A stretch of 64,000 bases of DNA, taken from positions 1,178,001 to 1,242,000 of the forward strand of contig CP042279.1 of NCBI GenBank assembly GCA_007858575.1. The letters are read 5' to 3'. The notes beneath the pieces are model-generated. The model saw nothing but the letters and a program-made list of their open reading frames with translations, made no database searches and had not been told where the DNA came from. Shown here in pieces: positions 20,562 through 31,417 of the stretch (position 1 is its first letter; each line of letters starts with the position of its first letter). A program made the translations under genes and the position numbers. This DNA is from Streptomyces sp. WAC08241. Lineage in GTDB: Bacteria; Actinomycetota; Actinomycetes; Streptomycetales; Streptomycetaceae.

Positions 20562-20989
20562 GTGCACCCGTTCCGTACCGCCGTGGAGAACCGCGACCTC
20601 GACGCCGTCGAGGCCCTGCTCGCCGAGGACGTCGTCTTCACCAGCCCCGTCGCCTTCCGCCCGTACCCCGGCAAGGCCCTCACCGCCGCGATCCTGCGCG
20701 GGGTCCTGCGCGTCTTCTCCGACTTCCGGTACGTCCGCGAGATCGAGGGCGCGGACGGGCGCGACCACGCGCTCGTCTTCACCGCGAAGGTCGGGGACAA
20801 GGAGATCAACGGCTGCGACTTCCTCCACTTCGACGAGGAAGGGAGGATCGACGAGTTCACCGTCATGGTCCGCCCCTCTCCGCCGCCCAGGCGCTCGCCG
20901 CCGCCATGGGCGCCCAGTTCGACCGCGTCAGGAGGAGGCCGCAGGCCTCCGACCTGCGGAATAGAGCCGACATTCGCCGATTCGGGTGA
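20562..20989 (+). CDS. NTF2-like (SnoaL-like) family protein, frameshifted
   Basis: A cone-fold protein of about 140 residues. HPFRTAVENRDLDAVEALLA and EDVVFTSPVAFRPYPGKALT match the N-terminal helix and first strands of SnoaL_2 proteins; HALVFTAKVGDKEINGCDFL and HFDEEGRIDEFTVMVRP match the sheet. After a frameshift near 20878 the C-terminus reads LSAAQALAAAMGAQFDRVR. Such proteins range from isomerases to binding proteins; no catalytic residues allow a choice. The GTG at 20562 follows a weak GGAG. The 80-nt gap to the STAS gene holds no obvious hairpin. Confidence 0.75.
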
Positions 20990-21071
20990 CAGTGGGAAGG
21001 TTCAACATCATCTCCGGGTAGGCGGAGGTCACGCTCGACGTGACACGCGGAGCCACCCCCTGGAGAGGTCG

Positions 21072-21469
21072 ATGTACCTGATTCCCCGTCAAGGCCGCCA
21101 CCTGGAAGCGAGTTCGTCCGGCGGTCGCACCGTCGTCGCCCTTCGGGGCGAGCTCGACCTCGTCCTGGTACGGCGCCTGCGACCCGGACTCGACGCCCTG
21201 GTCCGGGAGGCCGACGTCCTGACCCTCGACATCCGGGGACTCACCTTCTGCGACGCCAGCGGACTCGGCCTCTCGTCCGCTGCGCTCAGCGCACGCGCGC
21301 ACGGGGCGCGCGCTGGCGGCTCCTCTGCGACCAGCCGAGGATCCTCCGGCTCATCCGCCTGACCGCCCTCTGGGACGTCCTGCGCCCGGAGCCCGCACCG
21401 CCCGGCGGGCCCGGCTCCCCGGGCCGTTCGCCCTCCGGCCGTTCCCCTTCGGGACGCGCCGTGCCGTAG
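21072..21469 (+). CDS. STAS-domain anti-sigma factor antagonist, frameshifted
   Basis: A SpoIIAA/RsbV-like protein of about 130 residues. GRTVVALRGELDLVLVRRLR starts the STAS fold; VLTLDIRGLTFCDASGLGL carries the DASG serine, which a cognate anti-sigma kinase would phosphorylate. A frameshift near 21270 moves the C-terminal half to a frame reading WRLLCDQPRILRLIRLTALW, then a G/P/S-rich tail ending GRAVP. The ATG at 21072 has GAGAGG upstream. No anti-sigma kinase gene is adjacent. The SpoIIE-type phosphatase at 29.3 kb is the type of enzyme that dephosphorylates such antagonists, but a link is only inference. Confidence 0.85.
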
Positions 21470-21529
21470 CGCCGGCCGGCGTGCGCTCCGCGCGGCCCGG
21501 GCGGAAGGGGTCGGGGTACGGCCGCCGCA

Positions 21530-21790
21530 TGTCCGAAATCCGGTTGACCACGCCCTCGCACCTCGTGCTCGGCATCATCGACAAGCTGGGCGAGGCCGGC
21601 CCGTACGACGTGAAGGTCGAGGCGGCGCGGACCGTGGCGCCGTTCTGGTCCGTGCCGCACGCCCAGGTCTACGCCCAGTGCGACCGGCTCCTGGAGGCGG
21701 GACTCCTCTCGGAGGTGCGGCAGCCCGGAGGCCGGAACCGGCGGCTGATGAGCCTCACCGGGGCGGGCGTCTCCGGCCGGTGGCTCCTGA
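21530..21790 (+). CDS. PadR-type winged-helix regulator, short or truncated
   Basis: A DNA-binding protein of about 85 residues. SEIRLTTPSHLVLGIIDKLG and PFWSVPHAQVYAQCDRLLEA, with GLLSEVRQPGGRNRRLMSLT, are the PadR winged helix (S-x-x-Q-x-Y-x-x-x-x-R-L-x-x-x-G-L-L). The usual C-terminal helical dimerisation part is missing. In the present frame the ORF reads on into the isochorismatase gene, but one shift near 21765 gives a stop at 21790. Either the protein is a minimal PadR or it has lost its C-terminal half. The ATG at 21530 fits the family start. The next gene starts 71 nt later on the same strand. Confidence 0.7.
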
Positions 21791-21861
21791 ACAGGGCCGT
21801 CCCGCGCTCCGAGGGCCGAAATCCCGTAGCGGCGGGGGCGGGCGGGCGACAGGATGCCGAA

Positions 21862-22497
21862 ATGACCGACAGCACACAGCCCACGGACGCCCCGACCCCG
21901 AACGCTCCCGCCGCGGACACCCCGGTCGCGGCCCTCCCGCCCGTCGACGCCCTGATCGTCGTGGACGTGCAGAAGGCGTTCGTCACCGGTGACGGGCCGT
22001 GCCCGGGGCGGAACGGCTCGTCGACCGCACGACGGACCTGATCGCCCGGGCCCGGCGGGCGGGGCGCTCGTCGTCCACCTCCAGAACGACGGCCCGCCCG
22101 GGTCCGAGGACGAACCCCACACCCCCGGCTGGGAGTTGCACCACCGCGTGGAACCGGGCCCCCGGGAGCTGGTGATCCGCAAGCCCGAGGACGACGGCTT
22201 CCGGCGGACTGCCCTGGGCGGCGTCCTCACCGGCGCGGGGTGCGGGCGGTCGCCGTCTGCGGGGTGATGTCGGAGATGTGCGTGCAGGCGACGGCCCGTA
22301 CGGCCCTGGCCCGCGGCTACCGGGTCGTCGTGCCCCACGACGCGCACGCCACCCAGGACGTCCCGGCGGTCCCGGGGATCGCCGAGGCGGTCCCGGCCGC
22401 GACGGCCTCACGGGTGGCGGCGTACGCCCTCGGAAGCGACGCGGAGGTCACTGTCCCGGCCGCCGCCGTCACGTTCACGGCCCCCGGGAGGGCCTGA
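21862..22497 (+). CDS. Isochorismatase-family cysteine hydrolase, frameshifted
   Basis: A nicotinamidase/isochorismatase-like hydrolase of about 210 residues. The catalytic aspartate is in ALIVVDVQKAFV, the lysine in LVIRKPEDDGF and the cysteine in VCGVMSEMCVQATARTALAR; GYRVVVPHDAHAT follows. A long Asp/Pro/Thr-rich N-terminal tail (TDSTQPTDAPTPNAPAADT) precedes the fold. Frameshifts occur near 22000, 22058 and 22235. The substrate is not determined; members cleave N-carbamoyl compounds, nicotinamide or isochorismate. The PadR-like gene just upstream on the same strand could regulate it. Confidence 0.85.
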
Positions 22498-22636
22498 CCG
22501 CCGGCCCCGAACGAGCGGAACGCGCCACGAACCCGTCCCGGAACGACGGCGAGCGGGCTGTTCAAAGGCTCGTCGATCTCTCTACGGTGGAGCCGGAGCG
22601 CCTCGTCGGCGCTCCGTGCGACACGATGGGGGAGCG

Positions 22637-25152
22637 GTGGAAGAGCTGACGGTGCTCGCCATGTCGGGAGCGACGACCGTGCTCGGTCTCGTCGTCTCGG
22701 ACCTCTGGGAGCAGGCGAAGGAGCGGAACTGGCGCCTGTTCCGCCGGCGGGGCTCCGACGTGCCGGCCGACGGGGAGACTGGGGACGACACCGGCCGGGA
22801 CACCGGCCAGGACGCGGAACGGGTCGTCGCGGAAGTGGAGGCGGCCGGACGCGAGGTCGCGACCGCGCGGGCCGCCGGCGACGAGACGACCGCCGCCGCG
22901 ATCGAGGAGCGCTGGCGGGAGCGGCTCTCCGGGCGCTCCTGGACGACCCGGCCGCCGTGACCGAACTGCAGGAGATCGTCACCGCCTTCGGGGCGCCGGG
23001 CACGACCACGTACGTCAACGGCGGGACGCACCACGGCCCGGTCTTCCAGGATCGCGGATCCAGGGCGATATCAACGTCTACGTGCCGCAACCTCCCGCTC
23101 CCCGGCCGCGCCCCGACCAGGTGCCCGCGCTCACCGCCGCCTTCGTCAATCGCACCGCCGACCTCTCCGAGCTCGACCGCTGGTTCGGCCCGCCGGCGCC
23201 GACCGCCCCGGGGACCCCGCCCCGGCCGCGGCGCCCCCGGTCGGCATCGGCGTCTCCACGGCCTGCCCGGCGTCGGCAAGACCGCGACCGCCTGGCACTG
23301 GGCCGCCGGCGCCCGGGAGCGCTATCCCGACGGCCAGTTGTACGTGGACTTCGCCGCCCTGCGCGGACGGTCCGGCGGCGACGTCTCCGAGGCCGTGGCC
23401 ATGTGCCTGCGCGGACTCGGCGTCGTCGACGCCTACCTGCCCGACTCGCTCCAGGAGCGGGCCGCGCTCTTCCGCACCCGCACCGCCGACTGGCGCCTGC
23501 TCGTCGTCCTGGACGACGTGGGCGACCCGGCCCAGGTCCGGCCCCTCGTGCCCAAGGGCCCCGGCAGCGCCGTCCTCGTCACCAGCACGTCGGGACTCGG
23601 TGAGCTGGCCCTGGACGGGGCGAGGATCCTCGCGCTCAAGCCGCTCGACCCGGACGGCGCCCTGCGGCTGCTCGCCGAACACGGCGGGGAGCGGATCGCC
23701 GCCGACCGGGACGCCGCCGAGCGCCTCGTCGACCTGTGCGGCGGCCTGCCCGTCGCCCTGCGGATCGTGGCGGGCCGCCTCGCCACCGACCCCACGCTCA
23801 CGGCGGCGGCCCTGGCCGCGGAACTCGCCGACGAGAACAGCCGACTCGACGCCCTGTCCCTGGAGGGGAGCACTCGATGTCCGCCGTGCTGAACCCGACG
23901 TACCGCCTGCTTCCGCCCGGCGCCGCCCGCCTCTACCGCCACCTCGGTTGGTACCCGTGCGCCACCCACGACGTCGAAGCGGCCGCCGCCGCCCTCGACG
24001 CCACGCCCGCCGAGACCGCCCCGCTCCTGCGCCGGCTCGCCGACGACGGCCTGATCGAACGGACCGCGGACGGCCGCTTCCGCATGCACGACCTCGTCCG
24101 ACTGCACGCCCGCGAGCGCGCACGGGCGGAGGAGCCGCCCGGCGCGGAGGCCGCGCTCGTCGCCCGGGTCCTCACCCACCACCTCGTCCTCACCGCACTC
24201 GCCGACCGGGCGATCCGGGAGGACCGGCTGCGCGTCGCCGACCTCGGAGAGCTCCTGGACGGGGCCCGTGACCCTTCGCCGCGCCCGCCGGATCCGCCTC
24301 CGCCGCCGACCCGCTCGCCTGGCTGGAGAGCAGGAGCGCCGACGTCCTCGCCGTCCTGCGCGCCGGCGCCGCCCGGGGCGGCCTCGACACCCCCGTGTGG
24401 CAGTTGGCGGAGGCGTACAGCGTGCTCTTCCTCCACCGGCGGGCCCTGGGCCCGTGGCGGGAGTCCTCGAACTGGGCGCTGCCGCCGCGGCGGCCGCCGT
24501 CGCCCCCGCGGCCGAGGCCCGCCTGCGGAGCCTGCTCTCCCGGCCCCTGCTCGACCTGGCCGAGGACGAGCGGGCCCGGACCGAGCTCGACACGGCCCTC
24601 GCCTGCGCGGAGGTCGCCGGGGACACCGTCGTCAGCGCCTCCGTGCGCGAGTTCGACGGACGGTACTGGGACCGGCACGACCCCGTCCGCGCCGTCGCCT
24701 CCTACCGGGCCTCCCTGGAGCTCAACGTCCGGGCGGGCGAGGCGCGGCGCGGCCATCGCGACGTACTTCCTCGGCTGCGCCCAGGACGCCGCCGGTGAGC
24801 ACACCACCGCCCTGGCCACCCTGAACGACGCCCACCGGATGCTGACGGAGTGCCGGGACCCGCGCATGGCGGCCCGCGCCACGGCTGCCCTGGGCGTCGC
24901 GCACGACCACCTCGGCGACCCCGAGGAGGCGATGCGCGCCCTGGAGGACGCCGCCGCCACCCTCCGGGCGGAACGGGCCACGCACTACGAGGCCCAGGCC
25001 CTCGTCGCCCTCGCGGACATCGCCGAACGCACCGGCCTGCGCCGCGCCGACGCACCCGCCTGGCTGGACCGCGCCGCCGGCATCCACGAGGAGGGCGGCA
25101 GCCCCTCGCCCCGGCTCCTGCGGGCGCGCCTGCGCGCGTGGGGGACGAATAG
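22637..25152 (+). CDS. STAND-class NTPase with TPR repeats (NB-ARC-like), frameshifted
   Basis: A signalling ATPase of about 835 residues. The N-terminus EELTVLAMSGATTVLGLVVS (possible membrane or effector-associated helix) and a charged linker lead to TYVNGGTHHGPVFQ and INVYVPQPP, the N-x-x-x-H-G-P-V-F-Q type of linker that precedes many Streptomyces STAND NTPases. Walker A is VHGLPGVGKTATAWHWAAGA, Walker B RLLVVLDDVGDPAQVRPLVP, sensor SAVLVTSTSGLGELALDGAR and the GLP motif LVDLCGGLPVALRIVAGRLA. A winged helix follows (YRLLPPGAARLYRHLGWYPC), then TPR helices to the end (TTALATLNDAHRML, ATAALGVAHDHLGDPEEAMR). It lacks an N-terminal SARP DNA-binding domain, unlike AfsR. There are at least seven frameshifts, among them near 22940, 23255, 23875, 24275, 24480 and 24750. 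The stop at 25152 assumes a late shift. Confidence 0.8.
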
Positions 25153-26922
25153 ACGAACAGGGGACCGGAGAAGGAGGGGGCCTCCCGCTCAGCCGCGCCC
25201 CGTCGTCCCTCCGCGGCGCGGACGCGCAGGACGAGGTCCTCACCGGGCCGGGCGTCGACGCGCAGGGACGCCGTTCCCGCCAGGGGGAGACCGGCGCGCA
25301 GGTACGCGTACACGACCGCCGCCGCGTGCTCGGGCCCGTGCGTGTCGTGCGTGCCGTGCGGGGCGTCGGGCGCGGTCGCCTCGACGACCCGGCCGTCCCG
25401 CAGGCCCACCAGATGACCGCCCGTACTGAGCGAGACCGCGGCCGCGAGGCAGCCGGGCCGGGCGGCCAGCGTCCCGTCGATCCAGCACAGCGCGGCTGCC
25501 CCGGAGGCCGCGGGCCCGGCGCGCAGGACGACCGACGCGCTCTCGGCGGTCCGCAGGTCGCGCTCCCCGTCCGTGCAGGCGAGGTGGTCGAACAGACCGG
25601 AGGCCTCCGGCTCCGGCCGGGGCCGGACGCCACCGCCGCCGGGATCCGCTCCACCTCGACGAGCGCGCCGGACCCGTCGTCCCGGGCCGCCACGCGCGTG
25701 CGCACCCGCCACGACGTGACCGGCTCGGCCGGGACCTCCACCGGGGCGAGGGCGCGGACCGGCGGCGGCCCCGACGACGGCTCGGGCAACCGGAGGAGCT
25801 CGTACAGGACCGCGCGCAGCCGTACGAGGGCCCGGCCCGGTTCGCTGAACGCCCGCTCCGCCACCCCCGCGTACCCGGCGCGCGCGGCGGGCTCGAACGC
25901 GGCCTCCACCTGGCGGCGCGCGTCCCGCTCCGGGTCGAGGCGCGGCGCGTGCCGGCCGAGGACCTCGGCCGCCGTCCCCGGCACCGAGTCGCTCCCGAAG
26001 GCCCCGAGCAGCACGGGCCGGCCGAGCGCCGCGCCGTACAGGGTCACCGACCCGTGGTCCCCGACGACCAGGTCCGAGGCGAGCAGCACCGAGCGCCACG
26101 CGTGCGCCGGCGGAACGAGCAGCAGGCCCGCGTCGAGCGCGGCGGCGAGGTTCCGCCGGAGCTGCCAGGAGCCGTGCGCCGCCCAGACGTTGGGGTGCAC
26201 GATCGCCGCCACGCGGTACGTGTCGTACGGCAGCGCGGCAAGGAGTCGCGCCGGAGGTCCGGCCGCTCGCCGAGCAGCGAGGTCGGCCCCCAGGTCGAGC
26301 TGACCACGACGAGCCGCCGGTCGTCCCCGACGCCGAGCGCCGCGCGGTGGGCGGGGCGCAGCGCGGCGCTCGCCGCGAGCTCGTCGAAGCACGGGTCGCC
26401 CACGAGCAGCGTCCGGCCGGCGGCCTTGGGGTGCGCGGCGAGCAGTTGCTCGTCCTGGTCCGGGTGGGAGGTGGCCAGCCAGGCCCGGCCCGCCTCCAGG
26501 AGCGCGTCGGGCACCAGGCCCGAGAGCCGCACGCGGTCGGCGCGCGAGTCCGGCACGTACTTCTGGAAGCCGATCCCGTGCGGGAGCACGAGGACGGGGC
26601 ACGTGCCCTCGGGGACGTCGACGTTCTCGCTCGCCGTGAGGACGAGGTCGGGGAGACGTCGCCGAGCTGCGACCAGGGCATCACGCGGCAGCCGGAGTCG
26701 TGCAGCAGGTCCAGGACGCCGTCGTTGAAGGCGGAGGTGGGGTCGTACGCGAAGACGACGCTCACCCGGCTGTCGTCGCGCAGGACGGCGGGCAGGCACT
26801 CCAGGACCCGGGTGGTGGACACGACGGTCCGCGCGGCGACGACGAGCGTCCGCTCCCCGGAAAGGTCCGCCACCGCCCGGCGTCCTGCCCGACGGGAACG
26901 CGGAGGGCCGTTCAGTGTGCAT
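25153..26922 (-). CDS. CDP-glycerol glycerophosphotransferase-like (GT-B fold) protein, frameshifted
   Basis: About 590 residues with a GT-B-like layout. The N-terminal half has RTLVVAARTVVSTTRVLECL, RVSVVFAYDPTSAFNDGVLD and VLVLPHGIGFQKYVPDSR, resembling the H-G-x-G loop of CDP-glycerol transferases. The centre has LLVGDPCFDELAAS and RRLVVVSSTWGPTSLLGE; then VVGDHGSVTLYGAALGRPVL, like the D-x-G-S-x-x-x-x-x-x-x-x-x-P donor motif. The C-terminal 200 residues (VEVPAEPVTSWRVRTRVAAR; VYAYLRAGLPLAGTASLRVD) are a separate beta-rich region I cannot name. Frameshifts are near 26890, 26650, 26245 and 25630. The 3' end is convergent with the STAND gene and its stop cannot be fixed. The start region lies next to the 7-bp tandem array. 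The function is inferred from fold motifs only. Confidence 0.6.
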
Positions 26923-26959
26923 GGCCACCTCGCCAACGTACGTCCGACTCACCCGTTAC

Positions 26960-27147
26960 GCGGCTCGCGGCTCGCGGCTCGCGGCTCGCGGCTCGCGGCT
27001 CGCGGCTCGCGGCTCGCGGCTCGCGGCTCGCGGCTCGCGGCTCGCGGCTCGCGGCTCGCGGCTCGCGGCTCGCGGCTCGCGGCTCGCGGCTCGCGGCTCG
27101 CGGCTCGCGGCTCGCGGCTCGCGGCTCGCGGCTCGCGGCTCGCGGCC
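26960..27147. repeat. 26-copy 7-bp tandem repeat (GCGGCTC)
   Basis: Exact head-to-tail copies of GCGGCTC fill 26960-27141 (26 units) with a partial unit to 27147. It occupies most of the 332-nt gap between the kinase gene stop and the next gene start on the same strand, immediately upstream of that gene. All six frames are open through it, so the heptapeptide-repeat ORFs seen there are artefacts. Such arrays change length by slippage and could alter promoter spacing or read-through. Confidence 0.95.
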
Positions 27148-27254
27148 ATGGTCCGTCTACCTCAATTCCTCGCAGAAGACAACGGTTACGGTCCCGGATC
27201 CGGGACCGACCGTCACCCTATCCGCATCCCCGGCGGTCCGGTCGGCCCCGCCCG

Positions 27255-29011
27255 TCAGTCCTCGAGGGGATAGGTGGCGGTCACCCGGCCCTTCGCGTCG
27301 GCCGCCAGATAGGCGGATCCGTACGCGCCGGACAGGTAGACGCTCATCCCGGCGTCGCTGTTCGTCAGCGTCGAGGCCGGGCTGACGACCAGATAGCGGC
27401 TGGTCGGATCCTTCACCCCCAGCTCCTTCTCGGCACGCTTCAGGAGCGCCGGCAGGGCGTCCCACGCGAAGGAGTCCAGGTCCACCGGGACCGAGCCGGG
27501 GAAGACGGTGCCGCCGGGCCCTGCCGGACGGCCACGTCCCCGCCCCGGTACATGTACTGGTCGTACCGCTTCGTGCTGCCCTTGACCATCGCCTCGGCGA
27601 TCGCGTACTCCGGGTACACGACGAACCTGTTGACCTTGGCGCCGCCCGAGGCCTCCTCGACGGCGGCGACGGCGGCCCGGACCCCGGCGGGCGTCAGCAG
27701 GTCCGGCTTGCCGGCCGGCTCCTCCGCCGTGGGCTCCTCCGCGGGGCCGTCGTGGGCGCCGTCGACCCCACGGGCCGCTGGGCGCCCGGGCCCTGCTGCG
27801 AGGGGGCGGCGACGGTCGGCCGGTCGTCCGGCTCGTGCGCTCCCCGGTCCCAGTTCACGACGGCGACGGGTATCCCCACCGCCAGGACCGCCACCACGGC
27901 GGCCGCCACGACGAGGCGCCGTCCGCGCCGCTGCCCGGGAGCGCCCGCCGCCACCGGGGCGGTCGCGGGGACGCGCCGGCAAAGCCCGCCGGGGCGCCCG
28001 CCCCGGAACCCCCGTCGGGCCCGCGGCCGGCGGCGCGAGGTGGAACGAGGTCGCCCCTCGGGACCGGCTCCGGGACCTCCGTGGCCTCCGTACCCGGACG
28101 TCCCGGAGCCCGGCGCCCCGAAACCGGGCGTCCCCGACCCCGGCGCCCCGAAGCCCGGCACCCGGTCCCGTACCGCCCCGCCGTCCCCCGCCGTCCCCGC
28201 CGCGACGGCCGCCAGCGCCCGGTCCAGCTCCTCCGCGCCCGGGCGCGCCGCCGGGTCCCGTACGAGGAGCCGGGACAGTACGCCGGTCAGCGCGCCGGCC
28301 CGGACCGGGGAGGCACGTCGTCGGAGATGACCGCCGCCAGGGTCGCCAGGGTGTTCTCCCTGCGCAGCGGATGGCGGCCCTCCACCGCCACGTACAGCAG
28401 CATGGCCAGCGACCACAGGTCGGCCGCCGGCCGCTCGTGCCGCCCCGGATCCGCTCGGGCGCCATGTAGTCCGGCGAGCCGATGATCGAACCGGAGGCGG
28501 TCAGGGAGGTGGACTCCTGGATCGCCGCGATGCCGAAGTCGGTGAGGACCGGCCGCCCGTCGGGCCGCAGCAGGACGTTGGCGGGCTTCACGTCGCGGTG
28601 CTCGATGCCCAGGGCGTGGGCGGCGCGCAGCGCCGAGAGCAGCTCGCGGCCGAGCGCGGCGGCCTCGGCGGGGCCATCGTGCCCCGGTCGAGCCGGTCCT
28701 GGAGCGAGCCCCGGTGACCAGCTCCATCACGAGCCACGGATAGGTGCCTCGCCCGCGTCCACGATGTGGTGGATCGTCACCACGCCGGGGTGGTCGATCC
28801 GGGCCAGGGCGCGGGCCTCCCGCAGCACCCGCTCCCGCAGGGTCCGCGCGCCCTCGGTGTCGTACTCGGCCAGCGCGGGGTCCGGCGGACGCACCTCCTT
28901 GAGCGCCACGTCCCGGTGGAGGGCCAGGTCGCGGGCGCGCCACACCGTCCCCATGCCGCCCCCGCCCAGCCGCTCCACCAGCTCGAAACGGCCGTCGATC
29001 ACTCTGCTCAC
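27255..29011 (-). CDS. Transmembrane Ser/Thr protein kinase (PknB-like), frameshifted
   Basis: A Hanks-type kinase of about 580 residues. The kinase domain has P-loop LVERLGGGGMGTVWRARDLA, the VAIK-type lysine in VALKEVRPPD, catalytic loop IEHRDVKPANVLLRPDGRPV, LTDFGIAAIQ and DYMAPERI. A Gly/Pro-rich juxtamembrane linker (VPGFGAPGSGTPGFGAPGSG and continuing) leads to one membrane helix, RLVVAAAVVAVLAVGIPVAV. The external part of about 170 residues (LTPAGVRAAVAAVEEASGGA; VVSPASTLTNSDAGMSVYLS) is not PASTA; it may sense an unknown ligand. Frameshifts lie near 28745, 28695, 28450, 28310, 27700 and 27515. The GTG at 29011 gives VSRVIDGRFEL, the usual start of this family. It is divergent from a SpoIIE phosphatase gene. 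Confidence 0.88.
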
Positions 29012-29317
29012 GCGCGCACCCCTGTACTCGGGTCGTTCTCTGGTCCTCGGAGCGGTACTGGCCCCCGGCCGGCCCGCCGCCCCTTCGCCGTACACGTTCA
29101 CGTCCGCCCGCCCGCGTCCCGTACAGCTCCACGTCCCGTACGGGTCCACCCGGAGCGTCCGTCCAGATCTTCGCCGTTACCGGCCCGTACTGTCACCTTC
29201 CGCCCCCGAGCGCCCGGGAACACCGAACGGCCGCACGCGCAGCGCCCGCCGACGACGTCTCGGATAGGGTGATTCGGTAGGAATCGCGCCCCCTGGGGCC
29301 GGCCGAGGCGTGGGGCG

Positions 29318-31377
29318 ATGCGTTGGAGACTCACCAGTCGTCGAGCAGGGTTCCGCAGCGCCCCGGGCGGCCGTGGGGACGCCGGCGTGCTCCGCGAGCT
29401 GCTGCCGATCGCCCTCTGGCGGGAGGACGCCGACGGCCGCATCGTCGAGTGGTCCCTCGCCGCCCAGGACCTCCTCGGCCACCGCCCCGAGCACGTGCTC
29501 GGCCGGCTCGCCACCCCGCTCCTCGTCCCCGACGCCAACCGGGAGCTCGCCGACCGGCTCACCGTCCGCGTCCAGGCGGGCGAGACCATCATGGGCACGC
29601 TGCCCGTCCGCCACCGCGACGGCCACACGGTCGCCATGGAGATGTGGATCGTGCCGGCCGCCGACCCCGAGGGGCGGACGGGGCGATGCTCATCGCCGTG
29701 GAGACCTCCGAGGTCCTGCGGATGCGCGAGAACCTGGCGGCGATGGAGAGCCTCTTCACCCAGTCGCCCATCGGCCTGGCCCTCCTCGGCCCCGACCTGC
29801 GTTTCCTGCGCGTCAACGACGCCCTGGCCCGGATGAACGGCGTCCCGGCCGCCGAGCACGTCGGCCGCCACCTCGCCGAGGTCGTGCCGGGCGTCAACGC
29901 CGACTCGCTCGAAGCCCTCATGCGCCAGGTCCTCCGCAGCGGCACTGCCGTCGTCGACGCCCGCCGGGTCGGCCGCACCCCCGCCGACCCCGGCCGCGAC
30001 CGCGTCTGGTCCTGCTCCTACGCCCCGCTCCTCGACCGCGGCGACCGCCGGCCGCTCGGGCTCATCGCCTCCCTCGTCGACATCACCGAGAGCCAGGAGG
30101 CGCACGGCGAGGTCGAGCGGGCTCGGCACCGCTTCGCCCTGCTCGCGGAGGCCGGCACCAGGATCGGCACCAGCCTGGACCTCGTGCGGACGGCCGAGGA
30201 GGCCGTCCGCTTCCTCGTCCCCCAGCTCGCCGACTCCGCCGACGTGCAGATGCTGGAGTCGGTCCTCGCGCCGGACGAGTCGGCCGCCTCCACCCGGGGC
30301 GTCCTGCGGCGGCTCGCCGCCCGCTTCCCCGAACCGACCGCCCCCACGGCCCAGCTCGTACCGGGACAGACCTTCCAGATCCCGCTCGACTCCGCGTACG
30401 AGCGTGCCGTCGCCCAGGGGCGGCCCACCGACCTCTACACGTCCGACCTCCCGGCCCTCTTCGGCGGCCCGCGCGCCGAACCGCTGCGCACCTACTTCGC
30501 CGCCCGCATCGGCTCGGCGCGGCTCGTCCCCCTGGTGGCCCGGGGCAAGGTCCTCGGCACGATCACGGTGACCCGGCTGCGCGACCGCGAGCCCTTCGAC
30601 GCCCAGGACCGGATCCTCGTCGACGAGGTCGTGGCCCGCGCCGCCCTCAACATCGACAACGCCCGGCTCTACACCACCCAGCGGGAGGCCGCCCTCACCC
30701 TCCAGCGCTCCCTCATCAACCACGCGCTCCCCGCCGTCGACGGTCTCGAACTCACCGGCCGCTACCTGCCCGCGAGCGCCCACGACGTCGGCGGCGACTG
30801 GTACGACGCCATCGCCCTGCCGGGCGGCAGGACCGGGCTCGTCATCGGCGACGTCATGGGTCACGGCATCCACGCGGCGGCCGTCATGGGCCAGTTGCGC
30901 ACCGCCGTGCGGACCCTGGCCCGCCACGACATCCCGCCGGCCCGGATGCTCAGCTCCCTCGACGCGGTCGTGGCCGACCTGGGCGAGGACGAGATGGCGA
31001 CCTGCGTGTACGCGGTCCACGACCCGGCCGCCGGCCGCTGGACGATCGCCCGCGCGGGCATCCGCCGCCGGCCGTCGCCACCCCGGACGGGGCCGTCGGC
31101 TTCCTCGAAGGGCCGCCGGGCACCCCGCTGGGCACGGGCGCCCACGACTTCGGCACGGAGGAGGTCGTCCTGCCCCGGGCGGGCTCCTCGTCCTCTACAC
31201 GGACGGTCTCGTCGAGGCCCGCGACCGGGACCTCGACCAGGGCATGGGGCAGCTCGCCCGGGCGCTCCGGCCCCTCGACCGGCCCCTGGACGCGCTGTGC
31301 GACGAGGTCCTCGTACGGCTCCTCGGGGATCGGCCCAGGACGACGTGGCGGTCCTGGTCGCCCGGAGCCTCCGCTGA
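29318..31377 (+). CDS. PAS-PAS-GAF-SpoIIE (PP2C-type) protein phosphatase, frameshifted
   Basis: A cytoplasmic sensor phosphatase of about 685 residues. The first PAS (LLPIALWREDADGRIVEWSL) and second PAS (SPIGLALLGPDLRFLRVNDA) are followed by a GAF domain (about 270-430: RFALLAEAGTRIGTSLDLVR to ARAALNIDNARLYTTQREAA). The SpoIIE domain begins TLQRSLINHALPAVDGLELT, then GRYLPASAHDVGGDWYDAIA and GLVIGDVMGHGIHAAAVMGQ with the metal-binding aspartates, and ends with LVLYTDGLVEARDRDLDQGM and QDDVAVLVARS. Frameshifts are near 29685, 31065, 31180 and 31335. The family dephosphorylates STAS antagonists to release sigma factors. The 306-nt gap from the divergent kinase gene shows no clear operator, only repeated CGTACA/CACGTCC words at about 29090-29145. 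Confidence 0.9.
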
Positions 31378-31417
31378 GCCCACTGCCGCCGGCGCGTACG
31401 CGGTCGGGTCGCGCCCG

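Noticed and set aside
20562..21362. An NTF2-STAS fusion ORF
   Set aside because: The middle is low-quality shadow sequence, and the STAS part has its own ATG with a GAGAGG site.
21481..22041. A PadR-isochorismatase fusion ORF
   Set aside because: The joining segment is unlike either family, the isochorismatase has its own ATG, and a single shift gives the PadR gene a stop at 21790.
26960..27147. CRISPR-like array
   Set aside because: The units are contiguous 7-mers with no unique spacers and no cas genes.
26949..27149. ORFs made of a repeated heptapeptide over the 7-bp array
   Set aside because: A 7-bp GC repeat without stop codons is open in all frames on both strands; there is no ribosome-binding site or family match.
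3300..31400. Programmed frameshifting as an explanation of the many frame changes
   Set aside because: There are dozens of unrelated genes, no slippery-site pattern shared among them, and shifts inside domains rather than at domain borders.
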